A DNA stretch of 64,000 nucleotides, taken from positions 4,278,001 to 4,342,000 of the forward strand of contig OZ244967.1 of assembly GCA_965222695.1 (NCBI GenBank). The letters are read 5' to 3'. This DNA comes from UBA7957 sp965222695 (GTDB lineage Bacteria; Pseudomonadota; Gammaproteobacteria; Granulosicoccales; Granulosicoccaceae). This document shows positions 1 to 8,629 of the stretch, in pieces. The position numbers were made by a program, and so were the translations under genes. Within the stretch, counting starts at the first letter, position 1. The number at the start of each line of letters is the position of its first letter. The notes beneath the pieces are model-generated. The model saw only the letters and a program-made list of their open reading frames with translations. It made no database searches and was not told where the DNA came from.

Positions 1-206
1 TTAATCACGTCCCACACGCCGCGGTTGCCGTACTGAAGTCATCGAAACCGGATTGTTTGTGCCATTCATCGCGTGGGTTTATTTCCCGATGCCGTGACAG
101 TTGTTTCCTGCCCTCTAAGTTCGTAAACTGCCGGCCAAGGCGGCAGCTCAATTCGTCCGGATCTACGCTGCCGAATCCGCGCTGTTTGTTGTGTACTGGA
201 GGAACA

Positions 207-998
207 ATGGATCTCGGAATCCGATCAAAGGTATTTCTAATTGCAGGCGCCAGTAGGGGATTGGGTTATGGCATCGCTTCAGTGCTTGCCGAAGAAGGGG
301 CCTTAGTCTCCTTGGGTGCAAGAGATCCCGAATCGGTCCGGGACGCAGCGGCAAAGCTGACCAAGGAGACAGGCAGCACCGTCAGGGGATATTCCTTCGA
401 CGCAAAAGATGGCGCGTCAATTCAGCGCTGGGTAGAGCATTCATTAGCCGATTTCGGGCAAATTGACGGTCTGCTGGTCAATGCGGGCGGCCCTCCGATT
501 GGTTTCTTTGATGATTTCGGCGATGGCGACTGGCAATCCGCTTTTGAATTGACCCTGATGAGCAGTGTCCGCATGATTCGGGCGGTTTTACCCAGCTTAC
601 GAAAACAAGGTGGTGGATCGATTGTCACTTTGACATCCAGTTCGGTAAAAGAGCCGATAGATAATCTGTTGTTGTCCAACGTGATGCGATCCGGTGTCGT
701 GAGTCTGGCGAAAAGCCTGTCGCGCCAGTTGGCCGATGAAAATATACGGGTGAATAATCTCGTCCCCGGTTCAATGTATACGGACAGACTGAAGTCGCTG
801 GTGGCCGCCAGGGCCGGATCTACGGGAGCCAGTGAGGAGGCGGTCATGCAGGATCAGCAAGCGGCGATTCCGTTAGGCCGCTACGGGACGATCAGGGATT
901 TTGGAAACGCCGGAGCATTTCTTTTATCGGACGCTGCGAGTTATATTACCGGCGAGACGCTGATCGTCGACGGCGGTTCGATGAAAACAGTCTGGTAG
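207..998 (+). CDS. SDR-family oxidoreductase lacking the usual YxxxK
   Basis: This 263-residue protein belongs to the short-chain dehydrogenase/reductase family, cytosolic NAD(P)H-dependent enzymes. The nucleotide-binding motif GASRGLG lies near residue 14 and the NAGG motif near residue 95. The C-terminus carries the usual VNNLVPG and ITGETLIVDGG blocks. At the place where classical SDRs have the catalytic Tyr-x-x-x-Lys, the sequence reads LSNVMRSG, so the classical proton-relay pair is absent. A subset of SDRs annotated as 3-oxoacyl-ACP-reductase-like shares this loss. The start at 207 is chosen because GGAGGAA sits just upstream; the frame is open further upstream without such a site. It lies 21 bp before glcD, so it is probably the first gene of the glc cluster. 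The substrate is unknown. Confidence 0.85.
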   Translation: MDLGIRSKVFLIAGASRGLGYGIASVLAEEGALVSLGARDPESVRDAAAKLTKETGSTVRGYSFDAKDGASIQRWVEHSLADFGQIDGLLVNAGGPPIGFFDDFGDGDWQSAFELTLMSSVRMIRAVLPSLRKQGGGSIVTLTSSSVKEPIDNLLLSNVMRSGVVSLAKSLSRQLADENIRVNNLVPGSMYTDRLKSLVAARAGSTGASEEAVMQDQQAAIPLGRYGTIRDFGNAGAFLLSDAASYITGETLIVDGGSMKTVW

Positions 999-1019
999 AT
1001 CAATAAACGGAGCCAACCC

Positions 1020-2483
1020 ATGGATCTTCAGGAAAGAGCTATTCTGGCTGAAAAACTATCCAGTCAGCTTCCCAAAGACAGCGTTCTGATGGAGCCGGAG
1101 CAACTTGCGCCATTTGAATGCGACGGATTGCCGGTTTACCGCAGGACACCTCTATTGGTTGTGTTACCGGAAACCATCGAAGACGTGCAATGGATATTGC
1201 AAGTCTGTGAACATGCCAGTGTGCCGGTGGTCACCCGGGGGGCGGGTACGGGCCTGTCCGGTGGTGCTTTGCCGAATGAAAATGCTGTCTTGCTGGTGAT
1301 GACAAAATTCAGCCGGATCCTGGAAATCGATGCCGACAACCGTATAGCGCGGGTGCAGCCTGGAGTCAGAAACCTGGCGATATCGGAGGCGGCTCGATCC
1401 CATGGTTTGTATTATGCGCCCGATCCATCTTCTCAGATAGCCTGCTCTATCGGCGGTAATGTGGCGGAAAATGCCGGCGGGGTGCATTGTCTGAAGTACG
1501 GATTGACTGTACACAATATCCGGGAAATCACTTTCGTGACCATCGACGGTGAATTAGTCACGGTCGGTTCGCTGGCACTTGATGAACCTGCCTATGACTT
1601 GCTGGCGCTGATGACGGGCTCCGAAGGCATGCTGGGCGTTATCGTTGAGGTTGTTGTCAATCTCCTGCCCATCCCTCCCGTGTCGAGTGCCTTGATGGCG
1701 AGTTTCAACACGGTCGAGGCGGCCAGTGAAGCGGTAGCCGCCATTATTTCGGAAGGTGTCATACCTGCCGGACTGGAAATGATGGATAATCTGGCCATTC
1801 GCGCGGCCGAGGATTTTATCCATGCCGGCTATCCGGTGGATGCCGCCGCGATTTTAATCTGTGAGCTGGACGGCCTGGATACAGACGTTGCGGCCGAAGT
1901 GGAGCAGGTTAAACTGATCTTGCGCAGAGCCGGTGCGGCGGACTTGCGCGAAGCGGCCGATGAACAGGAACGCGCGTTGTTTTGGGCGGGCCGCAAAGCT
2001 GCATTCCCGGCCGTTGGGCGTATTTCACCCGATTATTACTGTATGGATGGCACTATTCCACGCAAACACCTGGCGGCGGTATTGAATGCCATTGATCAGC
2101 TGTCACAGGAGTACGGTTTGCGAATCGCAAACGTTTTTCATGCCGGTGACGGTAATCTGCACCCGTTGATCCTGTTCGATGCAAATATTTCCGGAGAGCT
2201 CGAAAAGGCAGAGCAAATCGGTCAGAAGATCCTTGAAACCTGTGTTGCCATGGGAGGCACCATAACAGGAGAACACGGGGTGGGTGTGGAGAAACTGACA
2301 CCCATGTGCGTACAATTCAACGCTGAAGAATTGAGCCAGTTCCACTCGCTAAAGGCGGCATTCGATCCGGCGGGACTGCTGAATCCCGGCAAAGCAGTGC
2401 CGAGCTTGCATCGTTGTGCTGAATTCGGCGCGATGCACGTGCATCAGGGGAAGCTGCCGCATGCTGACTTGCCGAGATTTTAG
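1020..2483 (+). CDS. glcD: Glycolate oxidase subunit GlcD (FAD-binding)
   Basis: The 487-residue protein is an FAD-linked oxidase of the GlcD/D-lactate dehydrogenase family. It oxidises a 2-hydroxy acid, glycolate or D-lactate, to the 2-oxo acid. Visible marks are the PCMH-type FAD-binding block (VTRGAGTGLSGGALP near residue 75, SIGGNVAENAGG near 145, and TGSEGMLGVI near 200). The C-terminal cap has the conserved FHAGDGNLHP and GEHGVGVEK segments. Length is normal for GlcD. It is followed at 16 bp by glcE and then glcF, the standard three-subunit order. GlcD carries the catalytic flavin. D-lactate is a realistic alternative substrate, since the families overlap. Confidence 0.93.
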   Translation: MDLQERAILAEKLSSQLPKDSVLMEPEQLAPFECDGLPVYRRTPLLVVLPETIEDVQWILQVCEHASVPVVTRGAGTGLSGGALPNENAVLLVMTKFSRILEIDADNRIARVQPGVRNLAISEAARSHGLYYAPDPSSQIACSIGGNVAENAGGVHCLKYGLTVHNIREITFVTIDGELVTVGSLALDEPAYDLLALMTGSEGMLGVIVEVVVNLLPIPPVSSALMASFNTVEAASEAVAAIISEGVIPAGLEMMDNLAIRAAEDFIHAGYPVDAAAILICELDGLDTDVAAEVEQVKLILRRAGAADLREAADEQERALFWAGRKAAFPAVGRISPDYYCMDGTIPRKHLAAVLNAIDQLSQEYGLRIANVFHAGDGNLHPLILFDANISGELEKAEQIGQKILETCVAMGGTITGEHGVGVEKLTPMCVQFNAEELSQFHSLKAAFDPAGLLNPGKAVPSLHRCAEFGAMHVHQGKLPHADLPRF

Positions 2484-2499
2484 TATATATTGACTGGCC

Positions 2500-3576
2500 A
2501 TGAGTGAAATTCAACTACAGATTGAGGAACTCGCCGGTCGGGTAAGACTGGCAGGTGAGCGGCAGAACGCTCTGCATATCAGAGGCGGGGGGAGCAAAGA
2601 GTTTTTTACCGGTCCGCCGCCCGAAACGTCAGAAGTTATCGATTGCAAAAGTTACAATGGAATTGTTTCCTATGAGCCCAGTGAGTTGGTGATCAGTGTC
2701 AGAGCGGGTACAAGCCTTAAGGCTGTTGAATCCATGCTTGCATCAAGAGGGCAGCAGTTCCCTTTTGATCCGCCTTCTTTTTCCCCTAATACAACTGTAG
2801 GAGGTATGGTTGCCTCCGGATTCGCTGGGTCGCGCAGGCCCTATGCTGGGGCGGTTCGCGACGCCGTATTGGGTGTAAAAATGATTAACGGGAAAGGTGA
2901 GGTTCTGCAATTCGGTGGTCAGGTCATCAAAAATGTGGCAGGTTACGACGTCTCGCGATTAATGGCAGGCTCATTCGGCACCCTTGGAATCATTCTGGAG
3001 GTTTCATTGAAGGTTGTGCCCAAGCCGAGTTGTGAGCTTACGTTCGAAAAGCCTGTGCAGAAAGATCGGTTGTTTACGGAATTAAAGATGATCAGGCAGG
3101 CGTGCAATAATCTGACCGGTCTGGCCTCTGACGGCGAGAATATCGTCTTTCGTCTGGCCGGTAGCGAAAAATCGATATCGCAAATCGCGGATCGGCTGGG
3201 GGGGAGACGGACTATCAACGCAGAATCCTATTGGCGGTCATTGAAAGACCATCAGCAGAAATTCTTTGACGATGATAAACCATTGTGGCGGATTTCCCTG
3301 CCGCCCGCGTGCGGGGAACTCGATGTAGCGGGCGAAAGCCTGATTGATTGGGGGGGTGCTCTGCGGTGGCTGAAAACCGAAATGAAAACTGATGATATAC
3401 AGGATGCAGTAAAAATTGTGGGTGGTAATGCAATCCTGTTCCGGTCGCCGGATAAAAACGGTATGCAGTTCTCCAGGTTGTCTCCTGCTGTTTTGGGTAT
3501 TCATCAAAGAATAAAACATTCCTTCGATCCCAAGTCTATCTTAAACTCAAACTACCTTTTCCCGGGTATGTCTTGA
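2500..3576 (+). CDS. glcE: Glycolate oxidase subunit GlcE (FAD-binding)
   Basis: The second FAD-binding subunit of the glycolate oxidase complex, 358 residues, is shorter than GlcD and lacks most of its C-terminal cap, as is normal for GlcE. The FAD-domain blocks are HIRGGGSKEFF near residue 27, TVGGMVASGFAG near 104, and VIKNVAGYDVSRLMAGSFG near 145. It sits between glcD (16 bp upstream) and glcF, which starts just after its stop, so the three are almost certainly co-transcribed. In characterised systems all three subunits are needed for activity. Confidence 0.92.
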   Translation: MSEIQLQIEELAGRVRLAGERQNALHIRGGGSKEFFTGPPPETSEVIDCKSYNGIVSYEPSELVISVRAGTSLKAVESMLASRGQQFPFDPPSFSPNTTVGGMVASGFAGSRRPYAGAVRDAVLGVKMINGKGEVLQFGGQVIKNVAGYDVSRLMAGSFGTLGIILEVSLKVVPKPSCELTFEKPVQKDRLFTELKMIRQACNNLTGLASDGENIVFRLAGSEKSISQIADRLGGRRTINAESYWRSLKDHQQKFFDDDKPLWRISLPPACGELDVAGESLIDWGGALRWLKTEMKTDDIQDAVKIVGGNAILFRSPDKNGMQFSRLSPAVLGIHQRIKHSFDPKSILNSNYLFPGMS

Positions 3577-3577
3577 C

Positions 3578-4789
3578 ATGCAGACCAATCTTGCCGATTT
3601 CCTGAAAGGAACCAGCACCGGAGATGAGGTAGAAAAAATACTCCGGACTTGCGTGCACTGCGGTTTTTGTAATGCAACCTGCCCGACCTATTCCCTGCTC
3701 GGTGATGAATTGGATGGGCCACGCGGGAGAATTTATCAGATTAAAAAATTCGTTGAAACAGGCACTGTTACCGATTCGGTGCAATTGCATCTCGACCGTT
3801 GCCTGACCTGCCTGAGTTGCACGACAACCTGCCCCTCCGGGGTAAAATACGATCGTTTGGTAGACATAGGCCGCGAACTGGTGGAGCAGAGAATCGAAAG
3901 ACCGCTGGGACAGTCTTTTGTACGCGGCCTGTTGCGACTTGTATTACCTTTTAGATCAAGATTTTCCGCGGCGATGCGCCTGGGCCGGCTGTTCAGACCT
4001 GTGTTGCCGTCGATTCTCAAAGAAAAAATACCGCATAAACAGCAGCTTTTGGAGATTCAGACGTCAACGCACGAGCGAAAAATGCTGTTACTTGACGGAT
4101 GTGTTCAGCCTACCCTGACCCCGGTTACCAATCAGGCCGCCGAATTAATATTAAGTAAACTCGGCATAGAAGTCATACGCGGAGAAAAAGCGGGCTGTTG
4201 CGGCGCTGTGAGCCAACACCTGATGGAACCGGTAGAGGCGCGCGACTTTATGCGCAGAAATATCGATGCCTGGTGGCCTCATATAGAGGACGGAGCTGAA
4301 GCTATTTTGGTTACGGCCAGTGGTTGCGGTGTAATGGTGAAGGATTACGGATGGCATCTGCGCGGTGATCCGGCCTATATGGACAAGGCCAATCGTGTAT
4401 CGGAACTTTGTCGGGATCCAGCGGAAGTGCTGGCGAATGAAGATCTCAGCCATTTCGAGTCGGGCAGGGGAAGGGCAATCGCATTTCATTCCCCCTGTAC
4501 ATTGCAACATGGGCAGAAGTTAAGGGGTAAAGTGGAAAAAATACTCCATACGGCCGGATTCGAACTGACCGAGGTTCAGGATGAACATATGTGTTGCGGT
4601 TCTGCGGGGACCTATTCCGTATTGCAACCGAAAATCGCCAAGCAATTGCAGAAATTAAAATTAGATAATCTTCAGCGTCACCAACCGGAATTGATTGCAA
4701 CGGCCAATGTCGGTTGCCAAACACACCTGGAGGCAGGCTCGAAAACACCGGTTGTACATTGGTTAGAGCTATTGGCCGGTATACATTGA
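3578..4789 (+). CDS. glcF: Glycolate oxidase iron-sulfur subunit GlcF
   Basis: The 403-residue iron-sulfur subunit passes electrons from the GlcDE flavins to the membrane quinone pool. Two [4Fe-4S] motifs are visible near the N-terminus, CVHCGFCNATCP (about residue 26) and CLTCLSCTTTCP (about residue 74). Two CCG-type cysteine-rich domains follow, one with GCCGAVSQH and one with MCCGSAG; each has its upstream partner cysteine (DGC, SPC). All ligand cysteines look intact. The start codon follows the glcE stop by one base, which suggests translational coupling. Confidence 0.93.
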   Translation: MQTNLADFLKGTSTGDEVEKILRTCVHCGFCNATCPTYSLLGDELDGPRGRIYQIKKFVETGTVTDSVQLHLDRCLTCLSCTTTCPSGVKYDRLVDIGRELVEQRIERPLGQSFVRGLLRLVLPFRSRFSAAMRLGRLFRPVLPSILKEKIPHKQQLLEIQTSTHERKMLLLDGCVQPTLTPVTNQAAELILSKLGIEVIRGEKAGCCGAVSQHLMEPVEARDFMRRNIDAWWPHIEDGAEAILVTASGCGVMVKDYGWHLRGDPAYMDKANRVSELCRDPAEVLANEDLSHFESGRGRAIAFHSPCTLQHGQKLRGKVEKILHTAGFELTEVQDEHMCCGSAGTYSVLQPKIAKQLQKLKLDNLQRHQPELIATANVGCQTHLEAGSKTPVVHWLELLAGIH

Positions 4790-4806
4790 ACATGCGTGAG
4801 TTTTAG

Positions 4807-5553
4807 ATGAGTAAGCTAGTCCTGATCACCGGTGGAAGCCGGGGTATAGGTGCAGAAACTGCAAGGTTGGCCGCGAAACAGGGGTACAGAGTCTGTATTA
4901 GCTATGTCGATAATAAAGAAGCCGCCGATTCTGTCATCAACGACATTCAGTCAGCCGGAGGCCAGGCGATGGCGGTTCAGGCGGATATTGCGAATGAGGA
5001 GCAAGTGATTGACTTGTTTGACAGCGCGGAAAAGGCTTTTGGACCAACATTCGCCCTGGTCAACAATGCCGGTATTCTGTTGCAGCAAATGCGCCTTGAG
5101 AATATGACCCCGGAACGCATTAATCGTGTTTTTTCAGTCAATGTAACGGGCAGTTTTATCTGTGCCCGTGAAGCGGTAAGGCGGATGGCGCTGTCCAGAG
5201 GCGGCAAAGGTGGTGTGATCGTGAACCTGTCGTCACTGGCTGCAAAGCTGGGAGCACCGGATGAATATATTGACTATGCCGCTTCAAAAGGCGCCATAGA
5301 CACCATGACTATTGGCCTTGCGAAGGAGGTAGCGGCGGAAGCGATACGGGTTAACGCGGTTCGGCCCGGTATTGTACGTACTGATATACACGCATCGGGC
5401 GGAGAACCCGGCCGCATCAGCCGCATCAGCCCATTGATTCCCATGAAACGAGCGGGTGAGCCCGGAGAAATTGCTAAGGCCGTAATTTGGCTGATATCCG
5501 ATGATTCCTCCTATGTAACCGGTGCTTTGTTAGATATCGCAGGCGGCCGCTAG
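4807..5553 (+). CDS. SDR-family oxidoreductase (classical)
   Basis: A 248-residue classical short-chain dehydrogenase/reductase. It has the cofactor motif GGSRGIG at residues 8-14, NNAG near 85, an active-site serine in VNLSSLAA and the catalytic pair in YAASK near residue 158. The C-terminus has VRPGIVRTD and the VTGALLDIAGG ending. Unlike the SDR upstream of glcD, its catalytic residues are complete. It lies 17 bp after glcF in the same direction and may be part of the glc operon. A role in reducing or oxidising a related hydroxy/oxo acid is only an inference from position. The fabG-like type cannot be resolved by sequence alone. Confidence 0.87.
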   Translation: MSKLVLITGGSRGIGAETARLAAKQGYRVCISYVDNKEAADSVINDIQSAGGQAMAVQADIANEEQVIDLFDSAEKAFGPTFALVNNAGILLQQMRLENMTPERINRVFSVNVTGSFICAREAVRRMALSRGGKGGVIVNLSSLAAKLGAPDEYIDYAASKGAIDTMTIGLAKEVAAEAIRVNAVRPGIVRTDIHASGGEPGRISRISPLIPMKRAGEPGEIAKAVIWLISDDSSYVTGALLDIAGGR

Positions 5554-5678
5554 GGGGCGTTCTCAATCACCAACCTATGACCTATGCCCTGTTGAAGCAA
5601 ACAAGCGCTTCAGATGGATATATTGTGTAATTGATGGCACGCCCTAATATTATCGCTGGATCAGCAGGAACCGAGTAA

Positions 5679-6440
5679 TTGAATACGCAACAGGAAAAAG
5701 TCACCGCTGCGGCTGTCTTGATCGGCAATGAACTGCTTTCAGGCAGTGTTGCTGACGAGAATATGCATTACATTGCAATCTCGCTGGTCCGGGCCGGTAT
5801 TACATTGGAGGAAGTGCGCGTTATCCCGGATAAAGGTGAAGTCATAGTGAGAACGGTCCGGGAACTGAAGGATCGGGTGGATTATGTTTTTACCACCGGA
5901 GGCATAGGTCCCACACATGACGACATCACGGCACAATACATAGCCGAGGCATTTCATCAGCCCTTGATTCAGCATGCAGAAACAGCCAGGTTTTTGCGGG
6001 ATTTTTTTCAGTCAAAAGGCGTTGAAGCGAATGCCGAGCGCATGCGTATGGCCAATATGCCCGCCGAGGCCGTGCCGCTGGAACACCACAACTCGGTTGT
6101 ACCTGGATTCCGGGTAGAGAATGTTTATGTGCTTGCCGGAGTGCCGAAAGTGATGCGTTCAATGCTTGATGCCGCAATTCCCGGGCTTAGAAAGGGGCGA
6201 CGGGTACACTCAACATCCATACGCTGTGATTTGCAGGAAGGCACCCTGGCAAAAGGGCTTGCGCGGATTCAGAACGAGTTTGCGGGTGTGGATATAGGCA
6301 GTTACCCTTTATCCAGGGAATTCAATTATAACGTGTCTCTGGTGATTCGCGGCGTTGAAGCTGACCTCGTCGACAGGGTTGCGGAAAAGGTGCAGGCTTT
6401 GATTGCGGGCTTGGACGGATCGATTGTACCGGATGAGTAA
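5679..6440 (+). CDS. CinA-type molybdopterin-binding domain protein
   Basis: The 253-residue protein matches the N-terminal MoaB/Mog-like domain of CinA (COG1058). Key marks are AVLIGNELLSGSVADEN near the N-terminus, VFTTGGIGPTHDD near residue 68, and VYVLAGVPKVM near 150. The C-terminal nicotinamide-nucleotide amidase domain of full-length CinA is absent, so this is the stand-alone form. The start is TTG at 5679, preceded by AGCAGGAA; no ATG is better placed. In full-length CinA this domain acts on ADP-ribose and related nucleotides; for the stand-alone form the reaction is less certain. It ends just before a perfect hairpin shared with the convergent porin gene. Confidence 0.86.
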   Translation: MNTQQEKVTAAAVLIGNELLSGSVADENMHYIAISLVRAGITLEEVRVIPDKGEVIVRTVRELKDRVDYVFTTGGIGPTHDDITAQYIAEAFHQPLIQHAETARFLRDFFQSKGVEANAERMRMANMPAEAVPLEHHNSVVPGFRVENVYVLAGVPKVMRSMLDAAIPGLRKGRRVHSTSIRCDLQEGTLAKGLARIQNEFAGVDIGSYPLSREFNYNVSLVIRGVEADLVDRVAEKVQALIAGLDGSIVPDE

Positions 6441-6442
6441 AT

Positions 6443-6465
6443 AGAGCCTGCCTATGGCAGGCTCT
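6443..6465. terminator. Bidirectional hairpin between convergent genes
   Basis: A perfect 10-bp stem (AGAGCCTGCC paired with GGCAGGCTCT) with a 3-base loop lies between the stop of the CinA-like gene and the stop of the minus-strand cytochrome-porin gene. There is no long T tract on the plus side and a short ATTTA on the minus side. It is probably a shared terminator of moderate strength. Confidence 0.7.
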
Positions 6466-6474
6466 GTCGATGTA

Positions 6475-7551
6475 CTAGAACCAAACATGCAATTGAGCAA
6501 AATAGATATCGGTATTTTGTACGCTGCTCTGTGGAATACCGTCGCTTAGCCGGGTTCCTGCTCGTAGTTGCATTAAAGCCATCGGCGTGTATTCCCAGAT
6601 TAAACTTGTTCGATTACGCTGGTCCTCGTCCAATTCATTGTCGGGATCCAGATATTCGTAGCTGACCTTGAGATTATGGCCCTTCAAAATCTCCTTGTTG
6701 GCTTCGAGAAATACGATCTCCTGAGTGATATCATCGCTGTCCGCGGATTGGTCGATTACCCAGTCCATTTCAGCCATCCATTCCATTCCCCAAATGTTCA
6801 AGCCGCCAAAGATATTGTACATTGTCCGTTTCGCACCTTCAGCTCCGTCGTTGACATTGCCGCTGAAGCCCGCTCTCCATGTGGGTTTGATGTAGGCCAG
6901 GCGCAGACTTCCCTGTTTGTCTTTATTGGTCTCGGCTCCGCCATTGGTTCCATTAGTGATGGAAAATCGAGTGGACCAGGGGCCTTTGTCGTGACCCAGC
7001 ATTACGCCGTTGTCCGTATTGTTGAAACTGACGCCCGTTGCTTCCCGGATAAAGGCTGAATCGTCCTCCAGTCTGAGACCATAGGGCAGGAAAAAGGTAC
7101 CGGCTTTTAAAAACCATTCTTTATCTTCAGTCTGGTACATTAAGAACGCTTCACGGCTCGACATACCGGGAGCGAAGCGCTGGTCGAGGTACAAGGTCAG
7201 GCGATCCGGTATCAGCTTGCCTTCCAGATATACTGTCGCTCTGTCGGTGGTGAACGCCAACTGATCATCTTCATCGGGAATCATACTGGATGTCGCACTG
7301 GTGCGTAGGTCTCCGCCTATATCCAGATAGCGGCTGACCAACTCTCCCAGCGGTGAGCTGGTGGCCTTCGCGGGAAAGATGGATTGACCATAGATCTGCC
7401 CATAGGCCGTGCGCTTTCCGCCGCCTGCCGGATTCACGTGACAGACCATACACTTCAATCCTGTCCGCACCGCAAGATAGGGTTCGGCGTGCAAGGCATT
7501 CGCGCTTAAGGTCAGTACCAATAAAGCAGCCATTCTGTAAACAATTTTCAT
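6475..7551 (-). CDS. Fused monohaem cytochrome-porin (Cyc2-like architecture)
   Basis: The protein has a signal peptide ending in ALHA, then a single c-type haem motif (CMVCH) about 15 residues into the mature chain. The remaining 300-plus residues show the alternating pattern of an outer-membrane beta-barrel (repeated short strands such as VYLEGKLIPDRLTLYLDQRF) and end in an aromatic residue (HVWF). A haem just before a barrel is the layout of Cyc2, the outer-membrane Fe(II) oxidase. The context TGLKCMVCH resembles, but is not identical to, what I recall of Cyc2 proteins. The ATG at 7551 lies 6 bases after GAGGAA; the ATG one codon upstream is an alternative. It follows the lipoprotein gene by about 10 bp and is surely in the same operon. 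Substrate and direction of electron flow are inferred, not shown. Confidence 0.75.
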   Translation of the reverse strand: MKIVYRMAALLVLTLSANALHAEPYLAVRTGLKCMVCHVNPAGGGKRTAYGQIYGQSIFPAKATSSPLGELVSRYLDIGGDLRTSATSSMIPDEDDQLAFTTDRATVYLEGKLIPDRLTLYLDQRFAPGMSSREAFLMYQTEDKEWFLKAGTFFLPYGLRLEDDSAFIREATGVSFNNTDNGVMLGHDKGPWSTRFSITNGTNGGAETNKDKQGSLRLAYIKPTWRAGFSGNVNDGAEGAKRTMYNIFGGLNIWGMEWMAEMDWVIDQSADSDDITQEIVFLEANKEILKGHNLKVSYEYLDPDNELDEDQRNRTSLIWEYTPMALMQLRAGTRLSDGIPQSSVQNTDIYFAQLHVWF

Positions 7552-7561
7552 CATGGGTTCC

Positions 7562-8416
7562 TCAATTATCCAATGCACCGGCATTAATCCAATCTTTTAT
7601 AACCTGTACTTTTGTGTCATCCAAGTAAGGGCCCAGCAAAGGCATTCGGCTGCCTTTATAGTCACTATCATTGACATCTCCGAGTTTTTCACCAGTGAGC
7701 TTGTGGATTAAGAAACTGTTTTCCGCATCACCCGCCACAACCAGCACACTGTTTTCAGGGTCAAATTGCAAGGGTCTGCCCACCAGTTGCGAATAACTGT
7801 AACCTTTTTCCAGGTTCAGTGTGCCGGCAGGGTTCTCCCCGGCGTGGCAGGAAATACACTCGGTATCAAATATGTATTTTTGAATATCGGAAAGCGTCGC
7901 TTGAATCAATGACTGCTGATTGCCTGAAGCCGAAGCCGGTAAGGCACCCTCGTTAATCCATTGTTTGACCAAGTCAATCTGATCGGCGGACAGTGGCGGT
8001 TTGTACAAAGGCATTTGCGCACCTCCTCCGGCTGACCCGTCTATCTTGTGCACCAGGTAGCTGGCATCGGCATTACTGGGTTCTACCAACAGTAGTCCGT
8101 CAACCTGGTTACTGGGCTTTTCGTATAATTTATCGTAAGCCTTACCGGCGACCAGGTTTAAACCCAAAGGAGAGGATGTGCCGTTGTGGCACCCCGAAGT
8201 GGCGCATTCGGGCGTGAGAATCTCGTCCTGAATCCGGGTGAAAAGCGATGAGCTTTCGCCCGAGGCACCGGTATCGGGGGATTGCGTATGCTGAGTTTCG
8301 GAAAGCGGACGTCCGTTTTCATCGAGTCCGGTTCCGCTCCCGGCGCTGCAGCCACCGAGTAATGCGACAAGGGATGCGGCTATCAATGCCACCGTGGATT
8401 GAAAAATCGTGTTCAT
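7562..8416 (-). CDS. Lipoprotein with two c-type-cytochrome-like domains
   Basis: This 284-residue protein begins with a lipoprotein signal: hydrophobic residues 8-20, then LGGC with the lipidated cysteine at 23. A Ser/Gly/Thr-rich linker follows. Two similar domains come next, each with a haem-type motif and a downstream Met-Pro and KQWINEGAL/KDWINAGAL block. The first motif is CATSGCH (71-77), a CX4CH spacing. The second is CISCH (187-191), canonical. The domains resemble the short cytochromes annotated as planctomycete-type. As a lipoprotein next to a cytochrome-porin it could hand electrons to or from the barrel. The gene is first in the minus-strand pair and has a Fur-like palindrome about 125 bp upstream. 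Confidence 0.78.
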   Translation of the reverse strand: MNTIFQSTVALIAASLVALLGGCSAGSGTGLDENGRPLSETQHTQSPDTGASGESSSLFTRIQDEILTPECATSGCHNGTSSPLGLNLVAGKAYDKLYEKPSNQVDGLLLVEPSNADASYLVHKIDGSAGGGAQMPLYKPPLSADQIDLVKQWINEGALPASASGNQQSLIQATLSDIQKYIFDTECISCHAGENPAGTLNLEKGYSYSQLVGRPLQFDPENSVLVVAGDAENSFLIHKLTGEKLGDVNDSDYKGSRMPLLGPYLDDTKVQVIKDWINAGALDN

Positions 8417-8539
8417 TGTGCTCTCCGACCTACTGCTTTCTATATCGGACAGCGGATTTACTTACTCAACGAGAAACCTCGATCAGTCGACATTTTTGTA
8501 ATTCGTGAGCCGAAATAATTCTTCTAGATCCTTGTTAGC

Positions 8540-8555
8540 ATTGATAATTATCAAT
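8540..8555. promoter_or_regulatory. Fur-like palindrome upstream of the cytochrome pair
   Basis: ATTGATAATTATCAAT is a perfect 16-bp palindrome containing GATAAT. By hand alignment it agrees with 11 of 19 positions of the classical Fur box. It lies between the mobB stop and the start of the lipoprotein cytochrome gene, about 125 bp before that start, so it can only control the minus-strand cytochrome pair. Iron control is an inference. Confidence 0.5.
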
Positions 8556-8629
8556 CTGCCGGCTGATTCACGATTGGTTTAAAAATACCTACAGTATGTA
8601 TGGAAGAATTGCGCCTTGATATGATGCGG

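Noticed and set aside
1..206. Possible end of a minus-strand gene at the left edge
   Set aside because: A TTA is present at the edge but the frame upstream of it is short and not gene-like.
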